Of a stretch of DNA of 64,000 nt, positions 24,141-33,419 are shown piece by piece. Under the pieces are notes generated by a model that did no database searches, was not told the origin of the DNA, and saw only the letters and a program-made list of their open reading frames with translations. Position 1 is the first letter of the stretch. Every line of letters starts with the position of its first letter. The position numbers and the translations under genes were made by a program. The stretch spans positions 248,001 through 312,000 of the forward strand of contig NZ_JBFNXH010000003.1 of assembly GCF_040812395.1 (NCBI RefSeq), read 5' to 3'. The stretch comes from Paenibacillus_E sp040812395. Its GTDB lineage: Bacteria > Bacillota > Bacilli > Paenibacillales > NBRC-103111.

Positions 24141-26864
24141 TTACTGCTTATCAAGCTCAACAATTTTATCGTCCAGCACGTAAACCATCAGAATATCGCC
24201 AGCTTGGAAGGAGGAAGCCGTTAATCCGTCAGCACCTTTATGATAATAGGCTCTAGGGAACAGGTTATAAGTTGTTTTGTCGCTGCCTAGTGTTGCTTTA
24301 AAACTCATCTGATTCACAATGTTATTGTAACTTGCGAATTCTCTCTTTGTTGCTGCGGCAACTTGAATCGTTTGCTTACCACTGGCATCCTTCATCACTT
24401 GCACGCGATCGCCTACTTTGATGGAAGAGAAGTTCATCGTCCCCCCGCCATTCACTTTTACCACATAATTACTGCCTGCATTAATGACTTGGCTCTTGCC
24501 GGAGAAATCCTGAACAGTTAAGCTTGCGCTCGCAGCGTCTATAGCCGTCACTTTGCCGCGAATCGCATTAATAAGTTCCGCTTTCACAACCGTAAGCCCT
24601 TTGAACGTAAGCTTCACATACTCATCCGTCACAAAATCAGTCATTGCGCCTGTACTCTGATCTTCTTTAATAATCGGCACTCCGTCAAGGCTAACGACAC
24701 TAGTCACGTTTGCTTCGTCCGAAACCGTAATTTGTTTGCCTAGTACATTACCTAGAACCATTTTATACAACGCCGTCTTGCTCGTCACAAGCTTCGTTAC
24801 GATCGTTTGATCGAAGCTCAGAATGAGACTAATATTCTCGCCAACCTTCAAATCAGATAGCGTGCTGTTTGGTTTATTAGCGACTTCAACTACGGGCGCA
24901 TAAGTAAGCTTAAAGCTTAAACTTTGTCCACTATCTGTTTTCAAAGTAATATCGCTAGTCGTTAGATTCAGCTGTGTCAAAGTACCGTCTAGCTGCGTCG
25001 ACATTTGGATTTGCGTCACATTATTTTTGGATACAAGCAAATCGACATATTTACCTGTTGTAAATGTAGTCGCGAAATTAGCGAATGGCAGCTTCATCCC
25101 TGCATACATAATGGTCATACTTTCCGTTAACTGGTATGCATGCGGGACACCGGAATTATCTTTTACCGTCAAAATCTTCGTTGTTTGATCGTAGGAAATA
25201 ATTTTAGCAAAGTATAAGTTCTCAATCGAGCGGTTCGTTACACTAATTTGTGTCACTTTATTGTTCATAACATCCAATTTCAACTGATCCCCAGGAGATA
25301 TATCATAAATACTGGCATTGGTCAGGCCGCTGACATTCACCTGCACATTGTCGCCGAGAAGATACGAGGCTAATTGTCCTCCTGCTGTTTTGGTAATCGT
25401 AAGGTACGTTTTATCATCACTTAGCGCTTTAAGTGTGCCTTCTACACTTGTGCCAACATCTGCCTGTTTTTTAACTAAGACCTTAATGATTTCACTATTT
25501 TTCACCGTATATTCGACCGAATCTCCCACATGTAAGGAATTGATGTCAATCAAACTATTATCAGGCAATGTGGCGATCAGATTGCTTGAGAAGCCGAACG
25601 TTTCAGGCTGTCCTGAAGTTCCATCAAGAACTGTGATCTGCATGGCATCTTTATTCAATACTTGAATGGAGCCAGTAGCCGTCTTATTCACTGGAACTTG
25701 TTTAACAACGATGGAAGTAAATTTATCTCCTTTAACAATTTTACTCTTCCTAATTTGAATCGTACTTCCATCAACGATGGAAGCAAGGCTAAGGCCTCTG
25801 CCGTCCGCATCTGTAACCGTAACATCGGAAGCAAGATCATAGCTTTCATAATCATCCAGCGTTGCTTTCATGGAAGTCATGTTAAGCTTTAATAATTTCC
25901 CCTCATGAATGTCCATTTGCAGTTCATCATTTAAAACTTCAACATAATAGGCCGTTCCATTCACTTGTACAATAGAAACTTCATATGTTTCTTGAATCGT
26001 GTTGGAAGCAATCGGATTATCATCTTTTTTTCCGTAAAAAGATGCGTTTGTGGATAGTTTATATGTACTTGTATTTCCGTCTTTATCCATGATGCCGATC
26101 GTGCCACTCGTCAAGCTGGTTAAATACCCTTTTACTACACGAGATGGAAGGGTGTCTAGTTCTTTCTGTGAGCGACTCAGGAATGCCGCCATTTGAGCGC
26201 GTGTTACCGCACCTTTCGGCTGAAAAGAGCCATCTTCAAATCCATTAACAATTTGCAAAGCGACAGCCGAATTCACATAGCCTAAGGCAGAATAGCTTAT
26301 TGCGCTGTTATCTGTGAATGCGCTTGGTGAAGATGACATGCTTTGAGCAAGCGAAGCTTTGCCAATGGCACGGATCACAACCTCTGCTACCCATTCTCTA
26401 GTCGCCTTCTTCTGGCCCCACTTCTCTTTAGACGTGTCGCCTTGCGCTCTCGATTTTTCTTCCTCGTTAGTAATCAGTCCCTTTTGAAGGGCAACCGCCA
26501 CATAGTTTCTGAAGAAAGAATCCACTTGCATAAAATCAGGGAAAACCGTAGAAGCGGTCATGGCCTTAACTTCATCGTCAAGCCCCATCATTCTTACTGC
26601 CATAACAAGAACTTCTTGCTGTGTGACTGAGTTTTCAGCCCTATACGCACCATCCTCATAACCTTCAATAATGCCTTCCAGAGCAAGTTTGGAAATGTGA
26701 CGAATCCCCCAATAATTTGAACTTACATCAGGAAAAGATAGCTTGACTAAACCTAAATTTGAAGATGATGTATTGTTGGTAGACTCTGCAAAAGCCGGCG
26801 TTGCGGCTAGGCTAGTCACGATCAAAGAACTAAGAATAGCGCTTGCTAATTTTCTGTTTCTCAT
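24141..26864 (-). CDS. S-layer homology protein with tandem small beta-domain repeats
   Basis: A secreted, wall-associated protein of 907 residues. It has a signal peptide (ASAILSSLIVTSLAATPAFAES), then three SLH domains over about residues 45-235 (FPDVSSNYWGIRHISKLALEGIIEGYEDG; FPDFMQVDSFFRNYVAVALQKGLI; YVNSAVALQIVNGFEDGSFQP), which in the family bind pyruvylated wall polymer. The remaining 670 residues are built of about eight loosely repeated units of 65-85 residues with the pattern G-x-hydrophobic-x..V-x-D-x-x-G..Y-x-L..L-x-V-G-D-x-V. No catalytic motif is seen. It stands next to a GerMN lipoprotein and an amidase in the same direction, a cell-envelope cluster. Ligand or structural role is unknown. 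Confidence 0.85.
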   Translation of the reverse strand: MRNRKLASAILSSLIVTSLAATPAFAESTNNTSSSNLGLVKLSFPDVSSNYWGIRHISKLALEGIIEGYEDGAYRAENSVTQQEVLVMAVRMMGLDDEVKAMTASTVFPDFMQVDSFFRNYVAVALQKGLITNEEEKSRAQGDTSKEKWGQKKATREWVAEVVIRAIGKASLAQSMSSSPSAFTDNSAISYSALGYVNSAVALQIVNGFEDGSFQPKGAVTRAQMAAFLSRSQKELDTLPSRVVKGYLTSLTSGTIGIMDKDGNTSTYKLSTNASFYGKKDDNPIASNTIQETYEVSIVQVNGTAYYVEVLNDELQMDIHEGKLLKLNMTSMKATLDDYESYDLASDVTVTDADGRGLSLASIVDGSTIQIRKSKIVKGDKFTSIVVKQVPVNKTATGSIQVLNKDAMQITVLDGTSGQPETFGFSSNLIATLPDNSLIDINSLHVGDSVEYTVKNSEIIKVLVKKQADVGTSVEGTLKALSDDKTYLTITKTAGGQLASYLLGDNVQVNVSGLTNASIYDISPGDQLKLDVMNNKVTQISVTNRSIENLYFAKIISYDQTTKILTVKDNSGVPHAYQLTESMTIMYAGMKLPFANFATTFTTGKYVDLLVSKNNVTQIQMSTQLDGTLTQLNLTTSDITLKTDSGQSLSFKLTYAPVVEVANKPNSTLSDLKVGENISLILSFDQTIVTKLVTSKTALYKMVLGNVLGKQITVSDEANVTSVVSLDGVPIIKEDQSTGAMTDFVTDEYVKLTFKGLTVVKAELINAIRGKVTAIDAASASLTVQDFSGKSQVINAGSNYVVKVNGGGTMNFSSIKVGDRVQVMKDASGKQTIQVAAATKREFASYNNIVNQMSFKATLGSDKTTYNLFPRAYYHKGADGLTASSFQAGDILMVYVLDDKIVELDKQ

Positions 26865-26884
26865 CTTTTGTATAAACTCCTCTT

Positions 26885-27475
26885 CTAGTTGGATTCATTC
26901 GATCTTTTGATTGGAAAAGGAAGCTCGAGATGTCCCATTAAGCTTTCCACTTGTTTCCCATCCTTGAGTACAAATAGCGACTTCACTTCGGGAAATTGGA
27001 AAACTGTTTTCTTCAAGGCTTGCAGAAATAATTCTTCGCCAGGCGCTCCCATTTGCGTTTTCGGGCCAAACTTGAGGTCAATCTTGAGTTCTCCTTTGGC
27101 TTTGTCAAAAGCAACTGATGTAAATTTCATATCATCAAATAAAGTAAGTGCCTTAGCATCATCGCTCTTTGTAAGTACGTTTAACGCGGCTTCATAAGGG
27201 GTGCCATCCAGTTTATAGCTGATTTCAACTTCTTTTTCGACTAATTTCATCTCATCTTGATCGCTGTAATAGGCCTTTACCTTTTGATGCTTCATTGCAT
27301 CAGCCGTTGGTGTCGCAGCAGGCTGCGGACTTTGAACGACTGGCGCCTCGGTATTCATCGTCGGTTGTGGAGTAGCCCCACCGATCAACGCTACCTTCTG
27401 GCCGCAACCAGCTACCGTTAACGTGATGGCACTTACAAGAAGCGCCCCTTGAATTAGGCGACTTGTTTTTGTCAT
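26885..27475 (-). CDS. GerMN-domain lipoprotein
   Basis: A membrane-anchored outer-surface protein of 196 residues. It has a lipoprotein signal with lipobox TVAGC (Cys at about residue 24), a proline/threonine-rich spacer, and a C-terminal GerMN domain at about residues 70-190 (YYSDQDEMKLVEKEVEISYK; ALKKTVFQFPEVKSLFVLKDG). GerMN domains occur in the spore-germination lipoprotein GerM and in envelope proteins. ATG 27475 has AAGGAG at 9 bases and is preferred to 27484. It is 20 bases upstream of the SLH gene and 91 bases downstream of the amidase gene, whose substrate (peptidoglycan) matches the GerM connection. Confidence 0.87.
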   Translation of the reverse strand: MTKTSRLIQGALLVSAITLTVAGCGQKVALIGGATPQPTMNTEAPVVQSPQPAATPTADAMKHQKVKAYYSDQDEMKLVEKEVEISYKLDGTPYEAALNVLTKSDDAKALTLFDDMKFTSVAFDKAKGELKIDLKFGPKTQMGAPGEELFLQALKKTVFQFPEVKSLFVLKDGKQVESLMGHLELPFPIKRSNESN

Positions 27476-27566
27476 CTCATTCACTCCTTAGCGTTTTCCG
27501 TTAGAAAACTTGCTTCATATTCATTGCTGAGCTTTCTCTTGGAAAGCCGATCTCGTTGTTTGAAGC

Positions 27567-29048
27567 TTATTTGAGGTTCAGGTATTCTTTAATCGCAGTT
27601 ACGAAAGAGGCAGCTACTTTATCCTGAAAAGCTTCATTGTACATGGCGGCTTCATCGTTTTTATTGGACAAATAGCCAACTTCAACTAGCACAGCAGGCA
27701 TCGTCGTTTTTTTAATGACCCGGAAGTCCGCTGCGCGTACTTTACGATCGGTGAACCCCGTTGCAGGAACCACATATTTGTGAATAACATTGGCAAATGA
27801 TAAGCTTTCAGGCCGATTATAATAAGTTTCTGTCCCTGAAACACTAGCCTTGGCGCTATTGCCATGAATAGACAGGAAAAGATCGACTTGTTTCTCATTC
27901 GCATAAGCGACACGATCGTCCAGCTCAACAAATGTATCATCGGATCGAGTCATTAAAACCTCGACACGCTTGTCCTGCGATAGAAGCTTCGTTACTTTCT
28001 TCGCTGTTGCAAGTGTAAAATCCTTCTCATGCTTCCCAGTTATAGATAACGCACCTGGATCCTGATCGCCGTGTCCAGCGTCAATGACAACTCTCAAATG
28101 ATGCTCTTCAATCGACGCAATCCATTGATTCGATGGTTTAGTCGTTTGAACCCGATAGTCGGCAGTTTCCTTCAAATCCAAAATAATACGAACCGTTGCC
28201 GGATTGTCCGAAAAATTGGAAAACCGAACTTTTTGGACAAGCGGATGCTTGGACGGCAATTCGCCTGCATTATTGTTTAACAACTTTGCGAGTGACTCAT
28301 CTAGTTCTGTATTTGGAAAATCGAATACGATTCGATTAGGGTTCACTAGCTTCAGCATCGTCGGCGCAAGCGAGCCATCTTTTGCTTTGACAATAATGTC
28401 TTTCTCCGATAATTCAATTGAAGTCACCAAGTGTGCATTCGGATCAGGCGTTTTACTGCCTGCCTCCGAACCTGTTCCCGCAGGCGGCTTCGTTCCCGTT
28501 GCAGGCGGCGTAGGTGTGACTGTCGCTGGCGGCTTGACTTCGCCTCGAGGTTTATCTTCTTGATCGTTATCATCCGGCGGAGCGGTGACTGGTAGAGACG
28601 TCGAGTCATCTTTTTTAAACATATGCACAGAATTCGTCAGCGCATCCCAGTTGAACTCGACGCCAAGTTGTTCACCGACATAGCGAAGCGGCAGCATCGT
28701 GCTCCCATCAGTAATGACAGGGGCTACTTCCAAGGTTTGCTTCTTGCCTTTACTCAAAGCAACCTTGCTATCGATCGTGAGTTGAAGATTCATCTCGCCT
28801 TTTGAAATCGTCACTTTACGGGTCGCTTCATCCCATGCAACCTTAGCTCCAATTTCTTCAGCGATAATCCGCACAGGCACAATCGTGTTGCCGTTTACAA
28901 TTCGTGGCGGCACTTCGACAGATGGGAGCAGCTTTTCATTCATATACAGCTTAATTGCCTTTGGGGAAGCTTCAGCACCAAAAGCATATGTAGGCAAAAT
29001 CAACATAAATACAACGAGCGTCAAAAAAATAGCAGGTAATCTCATCAT
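27567..29048 (-). CDS. N-acetylmuramoyl-L-alanine amidase with stalk and AMIN domains
   Basis: A secreted peptidoglycan hydrolase of 493 residues that cuts the bond between muramic acid and the stem peptide. After the signal peptide come copper-amine-oxidase-like stalk repeats (about residues 28-145; NTIVPVRIIAEEIGAKVAWD, STMLPLRYVGEQLGVEFNWD), a Pro/Thr/Gly-rich linker (about 150-205), an AMIN domain (about 207-310) and a C-terminal Amidase_3 domain (about 318-490). The zinc-site elements VVIDAGHGDQDPGA, GKHEKDF and FLSIHGNSA and the catalytic Glu in VLVEVGYLSN are all present, so it should be active. It is the first gene of the amidase, GerMN, SLH cluster. Confidence 0.93.
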   Translation of the reverse strand: MMRLPAIFLTLVVFMLILPTYAFGAEASPKAIKLYMNEKLLPSVEVPPRIVNGNTIVPVRIIAEEIGAKVAWDEATRKVTISKGEMNLQLTIDSKVALSKGKKQTLEVAPVITDGSTMLPLRYVGEQLGVEFNWDALTNSVHMFKKDDSTSLPVTAPPDDNDQEDKPRGEVKPPATVTPTPPATGTKPPAGTGSEAGSKTPDPNAHLVTSIELSEKDIIVKAKDGSLAPTMLKLVNPNRIVFDFPNTELDESLAKLLNNNAGELPSKHPLVQKVRFSNFSDNPATVRIILDLKETADYRVQTTKPSNQWIASIEEHHLRVVIDAGHGDQDPGALSITGKHEKDFTLATAKKVTKLLSQDKRVEVLMTRSDDTFVELDDRVAYANEKQVDLFLSIHGNSAKASVSGTETYYNRPESLSFANVIHKYVVPATGFTDRKVRAADFRVIKKTTMPAVLVEVGYLSNKNDEAAMYNEAFQDKVAASFVTAIKEYLNLK

Positions 29049-29235
29049 TCACCTCTATGTAATGTCGGAATCAATCAATAATGTCATAATTGGATTAAGA
29101 AGTAATCAGCATCTAGAAGCAGCTCTCTCATTATATCAAAATAGTAAAATTACCGACAGCAAAACCTCCGTTCAAACGACATTCTAGTAATCTATTAGAC
29201 GCGAAGAACTGCCAAAAGTTGCATCCGCAGACGAC

Positions 29236-29276
29236 AAAAAAGCGTGCTAATTGAATGCATCAATTAGCACGCTTTT
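29236..29276. terminator. bidirectional-type terminator after leuD
   Basis: A perfect 15-base-pair stem (AAGCGTGCTAATTGA/TCAATTAGCACGCTT) flanked by A-run and T-run, 16 bases after the leuD stop on the minus strand. Confidence 0.92.
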
Positions 29277-29291
29277 CATTTGGCATATAAC

Positions 29292-29897
29292 TTATTTATA
29301 AGCTAGACGTTGTTGGTGCGCTTCTTCGTATGCTGTAATTTTATCAGCATGTTGAAGGGTCAATCCAATGTCATCCAAACCTTGCAGCAAAAATTGGCGA
29401 CGGTGCTCATCAAGTTCAAAGTCGATACTTAGACCGTAATCGTCAGACAGCTTGTTGTTCTCCAAATCCACATGCAGCTTATAGCCGTCATATTTTGCTG
29501 TGCGCTCAAACAAGTCATTCACTTGCTCTTCAGAAAGCTTCAGCGGCAAAATACCGTTTTTGAAGCAGTTGTTGTAAAAAATGTCCGCATAGGACGGAGC
29601 GACGATAACACGAAAGCCGAAATCTTGGATCGCCCATGGCGCATGTTCACGGGAAGATCCACAACCGAAGTTCGCTCTGGAGATCAGAACGGAAGCTCCT
29701 TGGTAACGATCTTGGTTTAATGGGAAGCTTTCGATTACGTTGCCCGCTTCATCCCATCTCCATTCGAAGAAAAGGAATTGTCCAAAGCCGGAACGCTCGA
29801 TTCTTTTCAGAAATTGCTTAGGAATAATTGCATCTGTATCTACATTCACACGATCTACCGGGCCTACAAGGCCGGTGTGTTGTTTAAAAGCTTCCAT
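29292..29897 (-). CDS. leuD: 3-isopropylmalate dehydratase small subunit
   Basis: LeuD is the swivelling small subunit of isopropylmalate isomerase in leucine synthesis. The 201-residue protein has GPVDRVNVDTDAIIPKQFLK, the substrate-binding block NFGCGSSREHAPWAI and YADIFYNNCFKNGILP, all family hallmarks. It follows leuC by 46 bases and ends at a strong hairpin. LeuA and LeuB are not in the window, so leuCD form a separate transcription unit here. Length is as expected. Confidence 0.96.
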   Translation of the reverse strand: MEAFKQHTGLVGPVDRVNVDTDAIIPKQFLKRIERSGFGQFLFFEWRWDEAGNVIESFPLNQDRYQGASVLISRANFGCGSSREHAPWAIQDFGFRVIVAPSYADIFYNNCFKNGILPLKLSEEQVNDLFERTAKYDGYKLHVDLENNKLSDDYGLSIDFELDEHRRQFLLQGLDDIGLTLQHADKITAYEEAHQQRLAYK

Positions 29898-29943
29898 AGT
29901 GACATTCTCCTTTACTATACCTGGTACCTATAATCAACCGTAG

Positions 29944-31365
29944 TTATGCTTGTTGGTATTCTTTAATTTCCCAATCGCGCACATCGAAGAAATGACCTTT
30001 GATTGCAGCTGCTACAGCCATTGCCGGAGATACGAGATGCGTACGTCCGCCGCGGCCTTGGCGGCCTTCGAAGTTACGGTTGGATGTGGATGCGCAGCGT
30101 TGTCCCGGTTTCAGAACGTCAGGGTTCATAGCCAGACACATCGAGCAACCTGCATCGCGCCATTCAAAACCAGCTGCTGTGAAAATTTTGTCCAAGCCTT
30201 CTTTTTCAGCTTGAATTTTGACACGGCCTGAGCCTGGTACGACAATTGCCGTTACGCTAGGATCTACACTGTAGCCTTGTGCGATTTGGGCAGCTGCGCG
30301 GAGATCTTCAATCCGGCCATTTGTACAAGAACCGATGAAGACGTAGTCGACTTTCAGTTCAGTCATTGGCGTTCCTGGTGCTAAATCCATATATTCAAGC
30401 GCTTTTTCAGCCGCTTTACGTTCGTTTTCGGTTTCGAAGCTTTGCGGATCTGGAACCAATGAAGTAACGCTAGTTCCCATACCCGGGCTTGTTCCCCAAG
30501 TTACTTGCGGAATCAAGGAATCCGCATCGAAATCGACTGTCCAGTCGTAGGAAGCTCCCTCGTCGGTTACATAGTGTTTCCACTGTTGTACGGCAGCGTC
30601 GAAGGCAGCGCCTTGCGGCACATATTCACGGCCACGCAGGTAGTTGAATGTCGTTTCGTCAGGAGCAATCAATCCTGCTCTTGCGCCGGCTTCAATGGAC
30701 ATGTTGCAAACTGTCATGCGCTCTTCCATGGAAAGACCGCGGATTGCTTCACCTGTATACTCAATAACATAGCCAGTCGCAAAGTCAGTACCATACTTGG
30801 CAATAACGCCAAGAATCAAATCTTTAGCTGTTACGCCTGGTTTCAGGTTGCCTTTAATACGAACTTCCAATGTTTTCGCTTTGGATTGCTGCAGCGTTTG
30901 AGTAGCAAGTACGTGTTCAACTTCGCTCGTACCAATACCAAATGCAAGTGCGCCGAAAGCTCCGTGCGTAGACGTATGGCTATCGCCGCAAACGATTGTT
31001 TTGCCTGGGTGTGTAAGACCAAGCTCAGGCCCCATAACGTGAACAACACCTTGATCAATGCTGTCTAGATCGAACAGCGTAACGCCGAAATCACGGCAGT
31101 TTTGAGAAAGCGTATCGATCTGTTGTTTGGAAATCGGATCTGTAATGTTGAAGCGATCTTTCGTTGGCACATTATGATCCATCGTTGCGAAAGTCAGATC
31201 CGGTCTGCGAACTTTACGTCCCGACAAACGAAGACCTTCGAATGCTTGTGGTGAAGTAACTTCATGCACCAGTTGCAAGTCAATATAAATCACGCTAGGC
31301 TTGCCAGCCTCCTGGTGAATGACGTGATTTTCCCAAATCTTTTCGAACATCGTTTTTTTACTCAT
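29944..31365 (-). CDS. leuC: 3-isopropylmalate dehydratase large subunit
   Basis: LeuC binds the [4Fe-4S] cluster and, with LeuD, converts 2- to 3-isopropylmalate. The 473-residue protein has IYIDLQLVHEVTSPQAFEGL, the HNVPT block, CGDSHTSTHGAFGALAFGIG, and the cluster cysteines in VFIGSCTNGR and DAGCSMCLAMN. The start ATG follows AGAGGTG. It is divergent from a LysR-family gene; a good sigma-A promoter is visible at 31427-31456. No T-box or attenuator is apparent in the roughly 60-base leader, so control probably rests on protein factors. Confidence 0.96.
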   Translation of the reverse strand: MSKKTMFEKIWENHVIHQEAGKPSVIYIDLQLVHEVTSPQAFEGLRLSGRKVRRPDLTFATMDHNVPTKDRFNITDPISKQQIDTLSQNCRDFGVTLFDLDSIDQGVVHVMGPELGLTHPGKTIVCGDSHTSTHGAFGALAFGIGTSEVEHVLATQTLQQSKAKTLEVRIKGNLKPGVTAKDLILGVIAKYGTDFATGYVIEYTGEAIRGLSMEERMTVCNMSIEAGARAGLIAPDETTFNYLRGREYVPQGAAFDAAVQQWKHYVTDEGASYDWTVDFDADSLIPQVTWGTSPGMGTSVTSLVPDPQSFETENERKAAEKALEYMDLAPGTPMTELKVDYVFIGSCTNGRIEDLRAAAQIAQGYSVDPSVTAIVVPGSGRVKIQAEKEGLDKIFTAAGFEWRDAGCSMCLAMNPDVLKPGQRCASTSNRNFEGRQGRGGRTHLVSPAMAVAAAIKGHFFDVRDWEIKEYQQA

Positions 31366-31426
31366 ATCCAGTCACCTCTTGTCATTGTCCGCTCTTAAAT
31401 ACTTACTTGTATTACCCTCATAACGT

Positions 31427-31456
31427 ATACTAGCACGGATTAAGTCATAGTTCCAA
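31427..31456 (-). promoter_or_regulatory. probable sigma-A promoter of leuCD
   Basis: On the minus strand TTGGAA and TAGTAT are separated by 18 bases, with an upstream TGC forming an extended -10 element. It points at leuC. Confidence 0.65.
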
Positions 31457-31477
31457 GATATAATAACTATAAGGTTC

Positions 31478-31492
31478 ATAGGAGTTTCCTAT
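31478..31492. promoter_or_regulatory. candidate operator between leuC and lysR-type gene
   Basis: ATAGGA-GTT-TCCTAT is a perfect 6-base inverted repeat 22 bases upstream of the leuC -35 box. A second ATAACTATAAGG sequence lies beside it. The position suits an autogenous LysR-type binding site controlling both divergent units; this is inferred. Confidence 0.45.
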
Positions 31493-31626
31493 AAAACAAA
31501 ATTGGTTAAAGGTGTTATTTGATTGCGTGTTCATATAATAAAGCTCTGTTTTGTATTATAATGAGGAGGTTCATAGGTACAACCAATAAAGCAAACGATC
31601 TTCATATAAAAGGAGACCCTATACCG

Positions 31627-32520
31627 ATGGAATTACGCCAGCTGCAATATGCCATCCAAATCGCTGTGGAGCGCAATTTCTCACGCGCTGCGGAGAAACT
31701 GCACATCGCCCAACCTTCGCTTAGCCAGCAGTTATCCAAGCTAGAGAAAGAGATCGGTGTTCTGCTCTTTCAGCGCAGCACCAATTCCGTTGAGCTTACC
31801 CATGCAGGCTCTCTGTTTGTCGAAAAATCTCAAAAAATTCTTGACATGGTTGAGATGCTAAAGAAAGAGATGGAAGACATTTCACAAATGAAAAAAGGGC
31901 GGCTTGTCGTTGGCAGCATGCCAATTACCGGCTCGACGATCCTTCCGTTCGTCGTACCTGTATTTCAAGCAACCTACCCGGATATCGAAATATCGCTTGT
32001 CGAGGAAACTTCAGCCAATCTTGAGTCGCTTACCAGCAATGGTCAAACCGATATCAGCTTGCTCTCGCTCCCACTTCGGGAAGACTCCCTTGTTTATGAG
32101 ACGCTGCTGGAAGAAGAAATCGTTCTCGCAGTCCCCCCCCAGCACCCATTAGCTGCAAGCAAAGTGCCAGTGCGCATCGAACAATTGGAGAAAGAAGCCT
32201 TTATTGCTTTGAAAAAAGGCCAAGGATTCCGCAAGCTTACCTTAGAACTGTGTCAGCGCGCTGGCATCACGCCGAATATTGTGTTTGAGTCCAGCAATAT
32301 GGAAACGGTGCAATCCCTTGTCGCAGCTGGAATGGGCATCGCATTCGTCCCATATCTGATCTCGAGACGAAGCTTTAGCGAGTTATCTCCCGTTCATCTC
32401 CCTCTAGAGGGCCGCCCCGCGAGAACGCTTGTTATTGCCTATAAGAAAGGCAGATATATTTCCAAGGCAGCTGAAGCTTTTGTTTCAACGATGAAAGAAG
32501 TCATGGGCGGTATCGTGTAA
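31627..32520 (+). CDS. LysR-family transcriptional regulator
   Basis: A DNA-binding regulator of 297 residues. The N-terminal winged helix (MELRQLQYAIQIAVERNFSRAAEKLHIAQPSLSQQLSKLEKEIG in outline) and a substrate-binding-protein-like effector domain (about residues 90-290; LVVGSMPITGSTILPFVVP) are both present. The ATG at 31627 is chosen because AAGGAG lies 11 bases upstream and the HTH begins there; an earlier in-frame start at 31519 adds a non-homologous tail. It is divergent from leuCD with a palindrome between them, so control of leuCD or of itself is plausible. The ligand is unknown. Confidence 0.92.
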   Translation: MELRQLQYAIQIAVERNFSRAAEKLHIAQPSLSQQLSKLEKEIGVLLFQRSTNSVELTHAGSLFVEKSQKILDMVEMLKKEMEDISQMKKGRLVVGSMPITGSTILPFVVPVFQATYPDIEISLVEETSANLESLTSNGQTDISLLSLPLREDSLVYETLLEEEIVLAVPPQHPLAASKVPVRIEQLEKEAFIALKKGQGFRKLTLELCQRAGITPNIVFESSNMETVQSLVAAGMGIAFVPYLISRRSFSELSPVHLPLEGRPARTLVIAYKKGRYISKAAEAFVSTMKEVMGGIV

Positions 32521-32562
32521 CCGTATCGAATAACCATCCACATCCATTTGGAGGCAACTGTA

Positions 32563-32742
32563 GTGAATAAGACACAACGTTTAATTCAACTCATGATGGC
32601 TGTAAATGAGCGCATGCAGTTCACAGTTAAAGAAATGGCAGATGAGTTTGGCGTTTCCGAAAGAACGATGCACCACGATCTGCAGGAACTAAGTGAGATG
32701 GGCATGCCGCTTTATACGGAATTTGGACCTCGCAGCGGATAA
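32563..32742 (+). pseudogene. remnant of a YafY/DeoR-type HTH regulator
   Basis: A frame of 59 residues starting with GTG, preceded by GGAGG at 8 bases. It shows an HTH_11-type start (LIQLMMAVNERMQFTVKEMADEFGVSERTMHHDLQELSEMG in outline) and then stops after TEFGPRSG. Complete members are about 300 residues with a WYL-type effector domain, which is absent downstream; short-chain dehydrogenase remains begin at once instead. It is therefore the 5' stub of a deleted gene. Confidence 0.75.
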
Positions 32743-32750
32743 CGATTATT

Positions 32751-33315
32751 GAAGAAACGGATTTTTTGGCGCCTTTTTGGGAGCAGCCCATGAAGCATTG
32801 GGACAACATGTTTCAAGCAGGCTTGCGCGCTCAAATGGTTTCCAGCCGCTGTGCCATGACTAGCTTTTTCTTGAACAGAAGCGCGGATTAATTATTAATA
32901 CGGGTGTCAAATCCGATATTGGCGGCAATTATCCTGTTAATGTGTTTTACGACACGGTCAAGCTTGCAGTTGTAAATATGACTCGCATGATGTCAATCAA
33001 CCTCAAAGCAAATGAGATCGGTGTAACGGCTCTTGCTCTTGCACCTGGATGGATGCGTACGGAAGCCGTGTATAAGCACTATGGGCTCAAAAACGGCGAC
33101 CCTGAATTCATGAAGATCGCTGACTTCAAGCAACGGAATCGGTCTAATACATTGGTCGAGCTGTTGTCGCGCTTGCCTCTGATCCACAGGTGCATGCAAA
33201 AACAGGTCTTCTTTTCGAGGCAGGCTCGCTTGCCACAGAGTATGGCTTTACGACATTGACGGCAGACAGGTGTCTCCATTTCGTTTGTAGCAATAATTGG
33301 TTTCAAGGTAAATAA
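32751..33315 (+). pseudogene. decayed short-chain dehydrogenase/reductase
   Basis: Three frames joined by two frameshifts spell the second half of an SDR-family oxidoreductase. Frame one gives FLAPFWEQPMKHWDNMFQAG; after a shift near 32865-32880 the text continues FLEQKRGLIINTG..VFYDTVKLAV..ALALAPGWMRTEAVY, containing the YxxxK active-site motif (YDTVK). After a second shift near 33140-33155 it ends YIGRAVVALASDPQ..GSLATEYGFTTL. The N-terminal NAD-binding half is missing. No single frame can make the enzyme, so it is a pseudogene. Together with the HTH stub in front it marks a deletion scar. Confidence 0.85.
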
Positions 33316-33419
33316 ACCTATTCACCTAATCCTGCATATCATATATCAAAAAAATTTATTAATATCCCATTATTTTCTGATATTACTAAAGAGATATTTG
33401 TCCACAGGAGGCGAAAACC

